The notes below the pieces were generated by a model. That model saw only the letters and a program-made list of their open reading frames with translations. It was not told the origin of the DNA and ran no database searches. From Beta vulgaris subsp. vulgaris (lineage: Eukaryota; Streptophyta; Magnoliopsida; Caryophyllales; Amaranthaceae), in the NCBI RefSeq assembly GCF_026745355.1, contig NC_079207.1:31664408-31728407 (forward strand): 64,000 bases of DNA. Reading direction: 5' to 3'. Made by a program: the position numbers and the translations under genes. Below, one piece after another: positions 47,805 through 60,100 of this stretch. Positions within the stretch are counted from its first letter, which is position 1, and each line of letters begins with the position of its first letter.

Positions 47805-48002
47805 CCAGGTTAGTAATTCACCTCTAAATGGATGGTTAGTCAGGTTTTAAGTGAATTAGGGTCACTAAGTATAATTGCTTAAAGTAGGATGTCACTTTGT
47901 ACCCAAAACTTTGGTTCCAAAACTTTATAAAACATTCATTTTTCATTAAAATATCTGACCAAACCTTTAGGGTGTTATCGCCGCATCTATTGTTAAAAAT
48001 AA

Positions 48003-49101
48003 GTGAAAGTATTGGGTCATACCGTCTGACCATAAGTTATGGTCAGACGAGCCCAACCCAATGCGTCCTTCACGCTCGTTCTTCTACCGTTTCGTATTTA
48101 AATAATTCAATTATCTTGCTCACTCATCTTCTTCCACCTTCAAGTCTGATTGTGAGAAAAAGAAAAGTATATTAATTTTGTTAGGTGACGAAAACCATAT
48201 CTGAACCATCGAACACATATGTTGAACCCAAAATAGTTGAACAAGAGCCAATTGTTGATTCTGCTTCTGATTGTGAGGATCACATAGTATCAGTCTTTGG
48301 GACTAAGCAGGACGATCAGTGTTCTGCTAAGAGTTATGTTATTGACTCAGATAGCTCCCCTCACTATGTGAGATGCTAATCATTCTTCCTTCGGCGAGCC
48401 GGTGACTCGTCCTATACTTTTGAAGCAGACCACTCTGATATTTCTCAAGATGATGAAGACTACTTAAGCAAGAGCCTTCTTTCATGTTTTGCCACTGCGA
48501 ATTTTTATAAGACTTGTTTTATACTCTATAGTTCACAGGCTATGCAACAGTACTTCATTCTTTCAGATGGTTGTTTTATTCTTTCAGTTGGTTAGTTTAT
48601 CCTTTCAGTTGATTACTTTATTCTTTCAGTTGGTTGTTTTATTCTTTCATTTGGTCTTCTGTATTCTTTCAGTTGGGTTTTGTTTTGTTTCATTTGGTGC
48701 TTTGTTAGTGTTTCAATTAGTTCTTGTTGTTATTTCAGTTGGTGTTTGATATGTTTCATGTGGTGCTTAATATGTTTCAGCTGCTCTTATTTTTCCTTTC
48801 ATTCAGTTGGTGCTTTGTTGGTGTTTCAGTTAGTTCTTGTTGTTCTTTCAGTTGGTGTTTTATATGTTTCAGTTGGTGTTTAAAAAAATTTGAAACCAAC
48901 TGAAAAAAAGAAGAAGACTAACTGAAAAAAAATGAAGACTACCTGAAAAAAATGAAGACTACCTGAAAAAAATGAAGACTACTTGAAAAAAAATAAAGAC
49001 CAACTGAAATCCAAGTGCGTCTAACTGAAGCACAAGTGCTTCTAACTGAAGTGGTCCGACCAGTTGTATTGTGTCAGACGAGTCTGACACAATACCTTCT
49101 C
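48003..49101 (+). mobile_element. Mutator-like element, copy 2 (1,099 bp)
   Basis: TAAAAATAA occurs on both sides (47994-48002 and 49102-49110), a perfect 9-bp duplication. The left end GTGAAAGTATTGGGTCA equals the right end of copy 1 (25361-26458) in reverse. The right end again holds a palindrome, TTGTGTCAGAC paired with GTCTGACACAA. The repeat tract on the right matches copy 1, but the left part (about 48060-48500) is different. It includes a plus-strand frame with ISEPSNTYVEPKIVEQEPIV and SDCEDHIVSVFG, possibly captured host coding sequence. No transposase is present. Confidence 0.87.
48550..48990. repeat. Degenerate short repeats inside Mutator-like copy 2
   Basis: Repeats of TTCTTTCAGTTGGTT-type units, then GAAGACTACCTGAAAAAAAT-type units in the right block. 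They are the inverted counterpart of 25425-25880. Plus-strand frames of FFQLV-like units arise from the repeat. Confidence 0.85.
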
Positions 49102-49110
49102 TAAAAATAA

Positions 49111-50880
49111 ATGCAAGGCTAATTATTAAGAATAAAAAAATTTAACTCACAAACCAAAGTATCAAAATAAACCAAACTAAGTTGTCTAATTTAAACCAAA
49201 CCAAAACTAAACAATCTCAAATGACAGTACTGTAATATTTATTAAAGTAGGTGAACTTAAAAACAATAGGTTCACTCATTCCTGCAACGTAGCCCCTTTC
49301 CAACCTGCACAATATAAATAGGAAGAGAACAAAGGAAAACAAAAACACAAAAATTAGCGAAAGCTAAGTAATTATAACTCCATCCCATAAAATAATAATA
49401 ATAGTTATATTTTAAAAATAATTTTTATAGCATAATACAAACAAATATAACGTAATACAGTCAAGTATATAATAATACAGACAAGTATGACATATGATTA
49501 ACCATTTTAATTATTTCAAGTTTATATGAGTCATACCACAACAAATTTAATTATTAGAAGGGAATTGAACGTCAGTAGGCCGGGACTAATCCCAGTAACC
49601 ACCTACTTCAACATGGGTCGTCACCCAGATAGATTAAGAGTAATGGCCAATATCGTTTTGCAGAACGTTCCTAGTGTGCACACCCCTCACTAATCTAATG
49701 GGTATCCGCAATACGCACCAATAGTATTAGGAGGAAGACAATAAAGAGTTGTAACAGAATAAATTCAAATACTGTTCATCACCTATGGAGGATCCAAGTC
49801 CACAGGATAATTCCCTCAATACTATTTCCACTTTACGTGATTAATATATTTTAATAGTTATGGCACATCAAATATCACATTAACATTAACATGAACGTCT
49901 TTAGTTCAAATAATATTTTCAAACTTAGCCACTTAATAAAATTATAATAATCAACATCCATAATTCATAGTAACCAATATATCCATCATTTGAGCCTCAT
50001 AGAGTCACAATATCAACTTATAATACCGTTCGTTACATCACTAACACACTAGTTATACCCATTAAGTACATTATCAATATTAGTATAATTTTAGTACGAT
50101 GGTATAATTAGGTACATTAAAAATCCAAATTCATAACAATAATACCAGTAGATACATATATATTATACGCAGGGATAATAGTACAATAGTAATAATAATG
50201 ATAATAATTTTAGTCAAAAAAAGTATTATACTATTCCTGTCACATAATATGCATCTAACATAAACATGGAATCACATAACCACATGTATTACACATAGCA
50301 CATACAATTCCTAATGGGATTCTAGTTGTTGATGGACATTGTGAATTACCTCGAACGCTTCCCAAGTATAGCAATATCAACTAAAAGTCGCCTTCTACAA
50401 AATTTTCGTCTACAACAAATAATATCACCTAAAGTTAGTCACTTAATATAATATTCTGAAAAATAATTAATCAAGGTTTAAAACTTTAACGGAGGTTTCT
50501 AACATCAATACTTAAATATTAACATTGAGAAGAAAAGAAAAAAAATATAAACTTTTAGAAAAAACTTTTGATTTGAAAACGTGACATATGTCACAGGTTT
50601 GTTACAAATATTCTTTTCAAAAGTTGAATTCCCGTAACATATTGAACAAGCTCCTTCCAATTAAGGACAAAAGAGGTACTCTGATATTTTTTTATTTTTT
50701 TTGTAAAGCAACAAAATTCGTAAACCAAAACTAGGTGAAGCAAAGCAGGAACTCTAGGTTCCAGTTCCTTAGACACGCAACAGAGTAACGAATAGAGGAA
50801 GAAGAAAGAGAAAGAAGAAGAAAGAGAAAGAAGAATAAAGAAGAAAAGTAAGGTCCGATCAGTTACTAAAATTCTGGAGA
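49111..50880. other. AT-rich LTR-like stretch
   Basis: No gene is supported. Parts resemble the long gypsy LTRs of this window in composition and order: a GA-rich run at 50790-50850 (pyrimidine-rich on the minus strand, like an LTR leader) and sequence such as GGATCCAAGTCCACAGGATAA near 49790. The ends are not visible. A short minus-strand frame (50776-50591) shows no domain. Confidence 0.35.
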
Positions 50881-50981
50881 TTTCTTGGTGTTCGGATTTT
50901 TATTTTATTTTTTTCAGATCTGGAATTTGGAACTTATTAAAGAGATGAAGGAAAATGAATTACGTGGAGATTTTTGGGTGT

Positions 50982-51131
50982 TTACGGTTGACCCGTTTAT
51001 CATAAGGTTGGGTTGGGTTGTAAATTTCAACCCGTTTAAGTTAACAGGTCAGGTTGGGTCAAGGGGTTCTCAACCCGCCAACCCGCCAATCCAACCTGAT
51101 CTTGACCCAACCCGACCCATTGCCAGCCCTA
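50982..51131. mobile_element. Truncated hAT-type MITE at the satellite border
   Basis: It ends CCCATTGCCAGCCCTAC, the right terminal repeat of TAGGGCTGGCAATGGG-type hAT MITEs, and is filled with GGGTTGGG/CAACCCG motifs. The left terminal repeat is missing. The satellite starts directly after it. Confidence 0.6.
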
Positions 51132-54100
51132 CCTAGCTCGAACATCGGAATTGAGCGATTCAAAAGCATGAATTGTATCTTTACTATTTCTAAGGGGTTT
51201 GTGAGCTCAGAAGCTAAATCTGTTGAAGTCCGATTTTTCGCGTCTGTTTCCTAGTCATGTGGAACCAAAATCGTAATTTGGGCCTAAATCCTAGCTCGGA
51301 CATCAGAAATGAGCGATTCAAAAGCCTGAATTGTTTTTTTACCACTTCTAAGGGGTTCGTGAGCTCACCAGCTAAATTTGTTGATGTCCGATTTTTCCCG
51401 TCTGTTTCCTACTCATCTAGAACCAAAATTGTACTTTGGGTCTAAATCCTAGCTCGGACATCAGAATTGAGCGATTCAAAAGCCTGAATTGTTTTTTTAC
51501 CATTTCTAAGGGGTTCGTGAGCTCAGAAGCTAAATTCGTCAAAGTCCGATTTTTCGCGTATGTTTCCTGCTCATCTGGAACCAAAATCGTAATTTGGGCC
51601 TAAATCCTAGCTCGGACATCAGAATTGAGCGATTCAAAAGCCTGAATTGTTTTTTTACCATTTCTAAGGGGTTCGTGAGCTCGGAAGCTAAATTTGTTGA
51701 AGTCCGATTTTTCGCGTCTGTTTCCTGATCATGTGGAACCGAAATCGTAATTTGGGCCTAAATCCTAGCTCGAACATCATAATTGAGCGATTCAAAAGCC
51801 TAAATTACTTTTTTACTATTTCTAAGGGGTTCGTGAGCTCAGAAGCTAAATTTGTTGAAGTTCGATTTTTCACGTCTGTTTCCTTCTCATCTGGAACCAA
51901 AATCGTAATTAGAGCCTAAATCCTAGCTCGGACATCAGAATTGAGCGATTCAAAAGCCTGAATTGTTTTTTTTACCATTTCTAAGGGGTTCGTGAGCTCA
52001 AAAGTTGATTCGTTGAAATCCGATTTTTCGCGTCTGTTTCCTACTCATGTGGAACCAAAATCGTAATTTGGGCCTAAATCCTAGCTCGAACATCAGAATT
52101 GAGCGATTCAAAAGCCTGAATTGTTTTTTTACCATTTCTAAGGGGTTCGTGAGCTCAAAAGCTGAATTCGTTGAAGTCCGATTTTTTGCGTCTGTTTCCT
52201 ACTCATGTGGAACCGAAATCGGAATTTGGGCCTAAGTCCAAGCTCAAACATCAGAATTGAGCGATTCAAAAGCCTGAATTGTTTTTTTTTATCTCTTCTA
52301 AGGGGTTCGTGAGCTCAGAAGCTAAATTTAATGATGTCCGATTTTTCGCGTCTGTTTCCTACTCATCTAGAACAAAAATCGTAATTTGGCTTTAAATCCT
52401 AGCTCGGACATCAGAATTGAGCGATTCAAAAGCCTGAATTGTTTTTTTTTACCATTTCTAAGGGGTTCATGAGCTCAGAAGCAGAATTCGTTAAAGTCCA
52501 ATATTTTGTGTCTGTTTCCTGTTCATCTTGGCCCAAAATTGTAATTTGGGCCTAAATCCTAGCTCGGACATCATAATTGAGCGACTCAAAAGCCTGAATT
52601 GTTTTTTTACTATTTCTAAGGTGTTCGTGAGCTTACAAGCTAAATTTGTTGAAGTTCGATTTTTCGCGTCTGTTTCCTACTCATGTGGAACCAAAATCAT
52701 AATTTGGGCCTAAATCCAAGCTCAGACATCAGAATTGAGCGATTCAAAAGCCTGAATTGTTTTTTTTTACCATTTCTAAGGGGTTCGTAAGCTCAAAAGC
52801 TGAATTCGTTGAAGTCCGATTTTTCGCGTCTCTTTCCTACTCATCTGGAACCAAAATTGTAATTTGGGCCTACATCCTAGCTCGGATATCAAAATTAAGA
52901 ATTAAAAAGCCTGAATTGTTTTTTTTTACCATTTCTAAGGGGTTCGTGAGCTTGGAAGCTAAATTTGTTGAAGTCCGATTTTTCGCGTCTGTTTCCTACT
53001 CATTTGGAACCAAAATCGTAATTTGGGCCTAAATCCTAGCTTGGACATCATAATTGAGCGATTCTAAAGCCTGAATTGTTTTTTTTACCATTTCTAAGGG
53101 GTTCGTGAGCTCATAAGTTGAACTAGTTGAAGTCCGATTTTTCGCGTCTGTTTCCTACTCATGTGGAACCAAAATCGTAATTTGGGAGTAAATCCTAGCT
53201 CGGACATCAGAATTGATCGATTCAAAAGCCTGAATTGTTTTTTTACCATTTCTAAGGGGTTCGTGAGCTTAGAAGTTGAATTCGTTAAAGTCCAATTTTT
53301 TGCGTCTGTTTCCTGCTCTTCTTGGCCCAAAATCGTAATTTGGGGGTAAATCCTAGCTCGGACATCATAATTGAGCCATTCAAAAGCCTGAATTGTGTTT
53401 TTACTATTTCTAAGGGGTTCGTGACCTCAAAAGTTGAATTCTTTGAAATCCGATTTTTCGCGTCTGTTTCCTACTCATGTGGAACCGAAATCGTAATTTG
53501 GGCCTAATCCTAGCTCGAACATCAGAATTGAGCGATTCAAAAGCCTGAATTGTTCTTTACCATTTCTAAGGGGTTCGTGAGCTCAGAAGCAAAATTCGTT
53601 GAAATCCGATTTTTCGCGTCTGTTTCTTACTCATCTGGAACATAAATTGTAATTTGGGCCTACATCCTAGCTCGGACATCAGAATTGAGCGATTCAAAAA
53701 CCTGAATTGTTTTGTACCATTCTAAGGGGTACGTGACTCACAAGCTGAATTCGTTGATGTCCGATTTTCGCTTCTGTTTCCAACTCATCTGGAACCAAAA
53801 TTGTAATTTGGGCCTACATCCTAGCTCGGACATCAGAATTGAGCTATTCAAAAGCCTTAATTGTTTTTTTACCATTTCTAAGGGGTTCGTGAGCTCAGAA
53901 GCTAAATTTGTTGAAGTCCGATTTTTCGCGTCTTTTTCCTACTCATGTGGAATCAAAATCGTAATTTGGGCCTAAATCCTAGCTCGAACATCAGAATTGA
54001 GCGATTCAAAAGCCTGAATTGTTCTTTTACCATTTCTAAGGGGTTCGTGAGCACAGAAGCTAAATTCGTAGAAGTCCGATTTTTCGCGTATGTTTCTTAC

Positions 54101-57100
54101 TCATCTGGAACCAAAATCGTAACTTGGGCCTAAATCCTAGCTCGGACATCAGAATTGAGCGATTCAAAAGCCTGAATTGTTTTTTTACCATTTCTAAGGG
54201 GTTCGTGAGCTCGGAAGCTAAATTTGTTGAAGTCCGATTTTTCGCGTCTGTTTCCTGATCATGTGGAACCAAAATCGTAATTTGGGCCTAAATCCTAGCT
54301 CGAACATCAGAATTGAGCGATTCAAAAGCCTGAATTGTTTTTTTACTATTTCTAACGGGTTGGTGAGCTCACAAGCTCAATTTGTTGAAGTTCGATTTTT
54401 CGCGTCTGTTTCCTACTCATGTGGAACCAAAATCATAATTTGGCCTAAATCCAAGCTCAGACATCAGAATTGAGCGATTCAAAAGCCTGAATTGTTTTTT
54501 TTACCATTTCTAAGGGGTTCGTAAGCTCAAAAGCTGAATTCGTTGAATTCCGATTTTTCGCGTCTCTTCCCTACTCATCTGGAACCGAAATTGTTATTTG
54601 GGCCTACATCCTAGCTCGGACATCAAAATTAAGCAATTAAAAGGCCTGAATTTTGATTTTTTTTACCATTTCTAAGGGGTTCGTGAGCTTGGAAGCTAAA
54701 TTTGTTGAAGTCCGATTTTTCGCGTCTGTTTCCTACTCATTTGGAACCAAAATCGTAATTTGGGCCTAAATCCTAGCTTGGACATCATAATTGAGCGATT
54801 CAAAAGCCTGAATTGTTTTTTTTACCATTTCTAAGGGGTTCGTGAGCTCATAAGCTGAATTAGTTGAAGTCCGATTTTTCGCGACTGTTTCCTACTCATG
54901 TGGAACCAAAATCGTAATTTGGGAGTAAATCCTAGCTCGGACATCAGAATTGAGCGATTCAAAAGCCTGAATTGTTTTTTTACCATTTCTAAGGGGTTCG
55001 TGAGCTGAGAAGCTGAATTCGTGAAAGTCCGATTTTTTGCTTCTGTTTCCTGCTCTTCTTGGCCCAAAATCGTAATTTGGGGGTAAATCCTAGCTCGACA
55101 TCATAATTGAGCCATTCAAAAGCCTGAATTGTGTTTTCACTATTTCTAAGGGGTTCGTGACCTCAAAAGTTGAATTCGTTGAAATCCGATTTTTCGCGTC
55201 TGTTTCCTACTCATGTGGAACCGAAATTATAATTGGGGCCTAAATCCTAGCTCGAACATCAGAATTGAGCGATTCAAAAGCCTGAATTGTTCTTTTACAA
55301 TTTCTACGGGGTTCCTGAGCTCATAAGCTAAATTCGTTGAAATCCGATTTTTCGCGTCTGTTTCCTACTCATATGGAACATAAATTGTAATTTGGGCCTA
55401 CATCCTAGCTCGGACATCAGAATTTAGCGATTCAAAAGCCTGAATTGTTTTTTACCATTCTAAGGGGTACGTGAGCTCACAAGTTGAATTCGGTGATGTC
55501 CGATTTTTCGCATCTGTTTCCCACTCATCTGGAACCAAAATTGTAATTTGGGCCTACATCCTAGCTCGGACATCAGAATTGAGCGATTCAAAAGCCTTAA
55601 TTGTTTTTTTACCATTTCTAAGGGGTTCGTGAGCTCAGAAGCTAAATTTGTTGAAGTCCGATTTTTCGCGTCTGTTTCCTACTCATGTGGAACCAAAATC
55701 GTAATTTGGGCCTAAATCCTAGCTCGAACATCAGAATTAAGCGATTCAAAAGCCTAAATTGTTCTTTTACCATTTCTAAGGGGTTCGTGAGCTCAGAAGC
55801 TAAATTCGTAGAAGTCCGATTTTTCGCGTATGTTTCTTACTCATCTTGAACCAAAATCGTAATTTGGGCCTTAATCGTAGCTCGGACATCAGAATTGAGC
55901 GATTCAAAAGCCTGAATTGTTTTTTCACCATTTCTAAGGGGTTCGTGAGCTCGGAAGCTAAATTTGTAGAAGTCCGATTTTTCGCGTCTGTTTCATGCTC
56001 ATGTGGAACCAAAATCTTAATTTGGGCCTAAATCCTAGCTCGAACATCAGAATTGAGCGATTCAAAAGCCTAAATTATTTTTTTACTATTTCTGAGGGGT
56101 TCGTGAGCTCAGAAGCTAAATTTGTTGAAGTCCGATTTTTCGCGTCAGTTTCCTTCTCATCTGGAACCAAAATCGTAATTAGAGCCTAAATCCTAGCTCG
56201 GACATCAGAATTGAGCGATTCAAAAGCCTGATTTGTTTTTTTTTTACCTCAAATTCGGAGAGCTCTACCGCCCACCTGAGCTTCTATGGGGTTCGTGAGC
56301 TCAAAAGTTGAATTCGTTTAAATCCGATATTTCGCGTCTGTTTCCTACTCCTGTGGAACCAAAATCGTAATTTGGGCCTAAATCCTACCTCGAACATCAG
56401 AATTGAGCGATTTAAAAGCCTGAATTGTTTTTTTTACCTCTTCTAAGGGGTTCGTGAGCTCAGAAGCTAAATTTAATGATGTCCGATTTTTCGCGTCTGT
56501 TTCATGCTCATCTAGAACAAAAATCGTAATTTGGGTTTAAATCCTAGCTCGGACATCAGAATTGAGCGATTCAAAAGCCTGAATTGTTTTTTTTACCATT
56601 TCTAAGGGGTTCATGAGCTCAGAAGCTGAATTCGTTAAAGTCCAATATTTTGCGTCTGTTTCCTGTTCATCTTGGCCCAAAATCGTAATTTGGGCCTAAA
56701 TCCTAGCTCGGACATCATAATTGAGCGACTCAAAAGCCTGAATTGTTTTTTTACTATTTCAAAGGGGTTCGTGAGCTCACAAGCTAAATTTGTTGAAGTT
56801 CGATTTTTCGCGTCTGTTTCCTACTCATGTGGAACCAAAATCATAATTTGGGCCTAAATCCAAGCTCAGACATCAGAATTGAGGCGATTCAAAGCCTGAA
56901 TTGTTTTTTTTACCATTTCTAAGGGGTTCGTAAGCTCAAAAGCTGAATTCGTTGAAGTCTGATTTTTCGCGTCTCTTTCCTACTCATCTGGAACCAAAAT
57001 TGTAATTTGGGCCTACATCGTAGCTCGGACATCAAAATTAAGCAATTAAAAAGCCTGAATTGTTTTTTTTTTACCCTTTCTAAGGGGTTCGTGACCTTGG

Positions 57101-60100
57101 AAGCTAAATTTGTTGAAGTCCGATTTTTCGCGTCTGTTTCCTACTCATTTGGAACCAAAATCGTAATTTGGGCCTAAATCCTAGCTTGGACATCATAATT
57201 GAGCGATTCAAAAGCTTGAATTGTTTTTTTATTATTTCTAAGGGGTTCGTGAGCTCATAAGTTGAATTAGTTGAAGTCCGATTTTTCGCGTCTGTTTCCT
57301 ACTCATGTGCAACCAAAATCGTAATTTGGGAGTAAATCCTAGCTCGGACATCAGAATTGAGCGATTCAAAACCCTGAATTGTTTTTTTACCATTTCTAAG
57401 GGGTTCGTGAGCTGAGAAGCTGAATTCGTGAAAGTTCAATTTTTTGCTTCTGTTTCCTGCTCTTCTTGGCCAAAATCGTAATTTGGGGGTAAATCCTAGC
57501 TCGGACATCATAATTGAGCCATTCAAAAGCATGAATTGTGTTTTTACTATTTCTAAGGGGTTCGTGACCTCAAAAGTTGAATTCTTTGAAATCCGATTTT
57601 TCGCGTCTGTTTCCTACTCCTGTGGAACCGAAATCGTAATTTGGGCCTAAATCCTAGCTCGAACATCAGAATTGAGCGATTCAAAAGCCTGAATTGTTCT
57701 TTTACCATTTCTAAGGGGTTCGTGAGCTCAGAAGCTAAATTCCTTGAAATCGGATTTTTCGCGTCTGTTTCCTACTCATCTGGAACATAAATTGTAATTT
57801 GGGCCTACATCCTAGCTCGGACATCAGAATTGAGCGATTCAAAAACCTGAATTGTTTTTTACCATTCTAAGGGGTACGTGAGCTCACAAGCTGAATTCGT
57901 TGATGTCCGATTTTTCGCTTCTGTTTCCCACTCATCTGGAACCAAAATTGTAATTTGGGCCTACATCCTAGCTCGGACATCAGAATTGAGCGATTCAAAA
58001 GCCTTAATTGTTTTTTTTACCATTTGTAAGGGGTTCGTGAGCTCAGAAGCTAAATTTCTTGAAGTCCGATTTTTCGCGTCTGTTTCCTACTCATGTGGAA
58101 CCAAAATCGTAAATTGGGCCTAAATCCTAGCCCGAAATCAGAATTGAGCGATTCAAAAGCCTGAATTGTTCTTTTACCATTTCTAAGGGGTTCGTGAGCT
58201 CAGAAGCAAATTCGTAGAAGTCCGATTTTTTGCGTATGTTTCTTACTCATCTGGAACCAAAATCGTAATTTGGGCCTAAATCCTAGCTCGGACATCAGAA
58301 TTGAGCGATTCAAAAGCCTGAATTGTTTTTTTACCATTTCTAAGGGGTTCGTGAGCTCGGAAGATAAATTTGTTGAAGTCGGATTTTTCGCGTCTGTTTC
58401 CTGATCATGTGGAACCAAAATCGTAATTTGGGCCTAAATCCTAGCTCGAACATCAGAATTGAGCGATTCAAAATCCTGAATTGGTTTTTTACTATTTCTA
58501 ACGGGTTGGTGAGCTCACAAGCTAAATTTGTTGAAGTTCGATTTTTCGCGTCTGTTTCCTACTCATGTGGAACCAAAATCATAATTTGGGCCTAAATCCA
58601 AGCTCAGACATCAGAATTGAGCGATTCAAAAGCTTGAATTGTTTTTTTTACCATTTCTAAGGGGTTCGTAAGCTCAAAAGTTGAATTCGTTGAAGTCCGA
58701 TTTTTCGCGTCTCTTCCCTACTCATCTGGAACCGAAATTGTAATTTTGGCCTACATCCTAGCTCGGACATCAAAATTAAGCAATTAAAAGGCCTGAATTT
58801 TGATTTTTTTTACCATTTCTAAGGGGTTCGTGAGCTTGGAAGCTAAATTCGTTGAAGTCCGATTTTTCGCGTCTGTTTCATGCTCATTTGGAACCAAAAT
58901 CGTAATTTGGGCCTAAATCCTAGCTTGGACATCATAATTGAGCTATTCAAAAGCCTGAATTGTTTTTTTTACCATTTCTAAGGGGTTCGTGAGCTCATAA
59001 GCTGAATTAGTTGAAGTCCGATTTTTCGCGTCTGTTTCCTACTCATGTGGAACCAAAATCGTAATTTGGGAGTAAATCCTAGCTCGGACATCAGAATTGA
59101 GCGATTCAAAAGCCTGAATTGTTTTCTTTACCATTTCTAAGGGGTTCGTGAGCTGAGAAGCTGAATTCGTGAAAGTCCGATTTTTTGCTTCTGTTTCCTG
59201 CTCTTCTTGGCCCAAAATCGTAATTTGGGGGTAAATCCTAGCTCGGACATCATAATTGAGCCATTCAAAAGCCTGAATTGTGTTTTTACTATTTCTAAGG
59301 GGTTCGTGACCTCAAAAGTTGAATTCGTTGAAATCCGATTTTTCGCATCTGTTTCCTACTCATGTGGAACCGAAATCGTAATTTGGGCCTAAATCCTAGC
59401 TCGAACATCAGAATTGAGCGATTCAAAAGCCTGAATTGTTCTTTTACCATTTCTAAGGGGTTCCTGAGCTCATAAGCTAAATTCGTTGAAATCCGATTTT
59501 TCGCGTTTGTTTCCTACTCATCTGGAACATAAATTGTAATTTGGGCCTACATCCTAGCTCGGACATCAGAATTTAGCGATTCAAAAGCCTGAATTGTTTT
59601 TTACCATTCTAAGGGGTACGTGAGTTCATAAGCTGAATTCGATGATGTCCGATTTTTCGCATTTGTTTCCCACTCATCTGGAACCAAAATTGTAATTTGG
59701 GCCTACATCCTAGCTCGGACATCAGATTTGAGCGATTCAAAAGCCTGAATTGTTTTTTTACCATTTCTAAGGGGTTCGTGAGCTCAGAAGCTAAATTCGT
59801 TGAAGTCCGATTTTTCGCGTCTGTTTCCTGCTCATGTAGAACCAAAATCGTAATTTGGGCCTAAATTCTAGCTCGAACATCAGAATTGAGCGATTCAAAA
59901 GCCTAAATTTTTCTTACCAATTTTCTAAGGGGTTCGTGAGCTTAGAAGCTAAATTCGTAGAGTCCGATTTTTCGCGTATGTTTCTTACTCATCTGGAACC
60001 CAAATCGTAATTTGGGCCTAAATCGTAGCTCGGACATCAGAATTGAGCGATTCAAAAGCCTGAATTGTTTTTTCACCATTTCTAAGGGTTCGTGAGCTCG

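Larger units (their letters stand above)
45256..47902. mobile_element. Palindromic MITE split by an LTR-like insertion
   Basis: The arm ACAAAGTGACATCCTACTTT at 45256 and its continuation to about 45345 (TTGGTGACCCTAATCCACTC, GAATTACTAAC) reappear as the reverse complement at 47902-47815. The arms are about 90 bp and roughly 80% alike. The 2.4 kb between them is unlike either arm. No clean target duplication was found. Confidence 0.6.

Noticed and set aside
48489..48883. Hydrophobic FFQLV-rich frames, candidate membrane protein
   Set aside because: They are a direct translation of the short TTCAGTTGGT repeats in a Mutator-like element, mirrored at 25678-25911.
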